Below, piece by piece: positions 12,477 to 14,157 of a DNA stretch of 14,157 bases; position 1 is the stretch's first letter, and every line of letters begins with the position of its first letter. Position numbers and translations under genes: made by a program. Below the pieces are notes generated by a model. It was not told where the DNA came from. It saw only the letters and a program-made list of their open reading frames with translations, and ran no database searches. Location: positions 1-14,157 of the forward strand of contig DASVNH010000070.1 of NCBI GenBank assembly GCA_036383955.1. The letters are read 5' to 3'. This DNA is from JACQFK01 sp036383955. Its GTDB lineage: Bacteria; Planctomycetota; MHYJ01; JACPRB01.

Positions 12477-14157
12477 GTGAGCGAGAACACCGACAAACCT
12501 CCGAGCAAGCCGGGAACGACGCGGACCGTGGGGAAGTACGCCCTCGTCAAGGAAGTCGGCCGCGGCGGCATGGGCGTCGTCTACGAGGCGACGGACACCC
12601 AGGTCCAGCGCAAGGTCGCGCTCAAGCTGATGCTCCCCCATCCCGGCCTGCTGCCCGAGCAGGCCGAGCAGGAGCGGCAGCGCTTCGCCCGCGAAGCCCA
12701 GATGGCGGCCAAGCTCAAGCATCCGGGCATCGTGACCCTCTACGAGGCCGGCGAGGTCCAGGGACGGCGCTACCTCGCCATGGAATTCATCGAGGGCATG
12801 CCCTTTTCCTCCTGGTGCCAGCAGAAGGGCCTCGGCCTCCGCGCCAAGATCGCCGTCCTCCGGGACGTCGCCCTCGCCGTCCATCACGCCCACGAGCAGG
12901 GCGTCCTGCACCGCGACCTCAAGCCGCAGAACATCCTCGTGACCGCCAAGAACCGCCCCGTCGTCATGGATTTCGGCCTCGCCAAGGCCATGAGCGCCGA
13001 CACCAACCTGTCGCTCACCAGCGACGGCATGGTCGTCGGCACGCCCTCCTACATGAGCCCGGAGCAGGCGAAGGGCGCCAAGAACGTCGACGGCCGCACG
13101 GACGTCTACGCCCTCGGCGTCACGCTCTACGAGCTCCTCGCGGGACGCAAGCCCTTCGAAGGCGAGACCGCGATCGAGATCCTCATGAAGGCCTCGAAGG
13201 AGCGCGCCGCGCCCCCCTCGAGCGCCCGCATCATGGCCGCCGACCCGGCGATCGACCGCGCCATCGAGGGCATCTGCCTCAAGGCCCTCGAGCGAGACCC
13301 GAAGGACCGCTACGCGAGCGGCCGCGCGTTCGCCACGGACCTGACCCGCTGGCTCGACGGCGAAGCGGTCCACATCACCACCGTCACCCGGCGCCGCGTC
13401 CGCGCCCAGCGCAAGTCCCGCGCCTGGATCTTCGTGTCGATCGGCGCGGCGGTCGTCGCCCTGATCGCGTGGATCGTCCTCTCCCCGGGCCCCGCCCCGG
13501 CCGGCGTCGACGCCGAGCTCGCCCGCGCCCGCGCTTTCCTGCGCGACAAAAAGTACAGCGACGCGCGCGTCGAGTACGGCAAGGCCCTCGCCAAGGATCC
13601 GTCCAACACCGAGGCCCGCGAGGGCGACCGCAAGGCGCGCGCCGCCGAGGAAGCCGACCGCGCCTCCCTCGCGAAGAACGTCGAGGAAAAGCAGAAGCAG
13701 CTGGACGCCGCGAGGGATCAGTCGGTCAAGGACATCCAGAACGCCGAACAGAAGGTGAAGGCGGCGGCGTCGACGGCCTCCGACGCCGAGCAGAAGCGGC
13801 TTCTCGAGGAGCTCCAGGCGATCAAGGAGAAGGCGCGGCTCGCGGAGGAGGAAGCCCGCCGCGCGCGCGAAAAGCTCCAGGAGCTCTCCACCCGGCCCGC
13901 GCCGGCGCCCGCTCCCGCCCCGGCTCCCCCTCCTCCCGCTCCCGTTCCGGTTCCGGTTCCGGTTCCGGTTCCGGGTCCGGTTCCGGTTCCGGTTCCGGGT
14001 CCGCGTCCCGCTCCGCCCCCCAAGCCCGCTCCCCTCGAACCCAAGGTCGCGCTGGCCGCGCTCAAGGAGGCCGTCGACCTCGCCGTCGACAAGTTCGACA
14101 TCCCCGGCATCTTCAAGGCGGCGGACGCGTTCGCGGCGGACGCGGGAGTCGATCCCT
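12477..14157 (+). CDS. Transmembrane Ser/Thr protein kinase with coiled coil and Val-Pro repeat linker (partial, 3' end outside window)
   Basis: 560 codons are visible before the window edge, with no stop. It starts at GTG 12477 after GTAGGGGAC; the only nearby ATG, at 12458, is out of frame. The kinase domain covers about 20-290: GRGGMGVVY at 28-36, Lys50 in VALK, HRDLKPQN at 145-152, DFG at 165-167, SPE at 194-196, and DRY at 277-279. It is a complete RD kinase of the PknB type. One membrane helix lies at about 315-336. Outside follow a TPR-like pair (344-385), a charged coiled coil (about 385-470) rich in Glu, Lys and Ala, a Pro/Ala/Val-rich linker (473-515) and the beginning of a further helical domain. 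Unlike the other two kinases it has no MshEN-like N-terminus. It probably senses an envelope signal; ligand and targets are unknown. Confidence 0.92.
   Translation, partial: MSENTDKPPSKPGTTRTVGKYALVKEVGRGGMGVVYEATDTQVQRKVALKLMLPHPGLLPEQAEQERQRFAREAQMAAKLKHPGIVTLYEAGEVQGRRYLAMEFIEGMPFSSWCQQKGLGLRAKIAVLRDVALAVHHAHEQGVLHRDLKPQNILVTAKNRPVVMDFGLAKAMSADTNLSLTSDGMVVGTPSYMSPEQAKGAKNVDGRTDVYALGVTLYELLAGRKPFEGETAIEILMKASKERAAPPSSARIMAADPAIDRAIEGICLKALERDPKDRYASGRAFATDLTRWLDGEAVHITTVTRRRVRAQRKSRAWIFVSIGAAVVALIAWIVLSPGPAPAGVDAELARARAFLRDKKYSDARVEYGKALAKDPSNTEAREGDRKARAAEEADRASLAKNVEEKQKQLDAARDQSVKDIQNAEQKVKAAASTASDAEQKRLLEELQAIKEKARLAEEEARRAREKLQELSTRPAPAPAPAPAPPPPAPVPVPVPVPVPGPVPVPVPGPRPAPPPKPAPLEPKVALAALKEAVDLAVDKFDIPGIFKAADAFAADAGVDP
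13944..14003 (+). repeat. In-frame GTTCCG hexamer minisatellite
   Basis: Ten tandem hexamers: five GTTCCG, one GGTCCG, three GTTCCG, one GGTCCG. They code for Val-Pro and Gly-Pro pairs in the external linker of the third kinase. A change of copy number would keep the frame and change linker length. Confidence 0.9.

Noticed and set aside
11477..12571. 364-codon minus-strand frame across the hydrolase and the next promoter
   Set aside because: It crosses two real genes and a promoter and has no motif.
12456..13373. 305-codon minus-strand frame opposite the third kinase
   Set aside because: Shadow of a kinase domain with every catalytic motif in place.

Overview
This window comes from a very GC-rich bacterial chromosome, roughly 70% G+C by eye. 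It carries three eukaryote-like serine/threonine kinases with different sensor parts, a Tat-exported Gfo/Idh/MocA oxidoreductase, a HEAT-repeat protein and a lipoprotein-like cysteine hydrolase. That set is typical of Planctomycetota, the lineage I infer; other kinase-rich groups such as Myxococcota or Acidobacteriota are not excluded. There are eight protein genes, two of which run off the window ends. I see no rRNA, tRNA, CRISPR array or intact transposase.

Region 1 (1-4717, minus strand) is a signalling pair. A membrane kinase carries two MshEN-like 24-residue motifs and a zinc ribbon in front of its kinase domain. It is followed 16 bases later by a large cytoplasmic protein with a degenerate GGDEF domain, a STAND/MalT-like ATPase and two related C-terminal repeat units. 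The pair looks like a split form of the PknK arrangement with possible cyclic-di-GMP links. Region 2 (4820-6216, plus) is divergent from the kinase and encodes an LsrG/YgiN-like small monooxygenase or isomerase, translationally coupled to an iron-type alcohol dehydrogenase with all four metal ligands.

Region 3 (6217-6493) is a non-coding stretch holding an imperfect inverted repeat with arms of about 55 bases. The arms are built of 7-base TTGGNCN units plus a C/G palindrome. A ghost copy of the next gene's start lies just inside the right arm. Region 4 (6494-9412) is a second membrane kinase whose external part ends in a probable beta-sandwich domain.

Region 5 (9458-12385) is a tight operon: exported oxidoreductase, HEAT-repeat protein, isochorismatase-like hydrolase. 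A hairpin that could cover the first ribosome binding site precedes it. Region 6 (12386-14157) has a hairpin, an extended -10 promoter and the start of a third membrane kinase with a coiled coil and an in-frame 6-base minisatellite coding for Val-Pro repeats. Together the kinases look like membrane sensors with interchangeable outer domains; what they phosphorylate cannot be read from this sequence.
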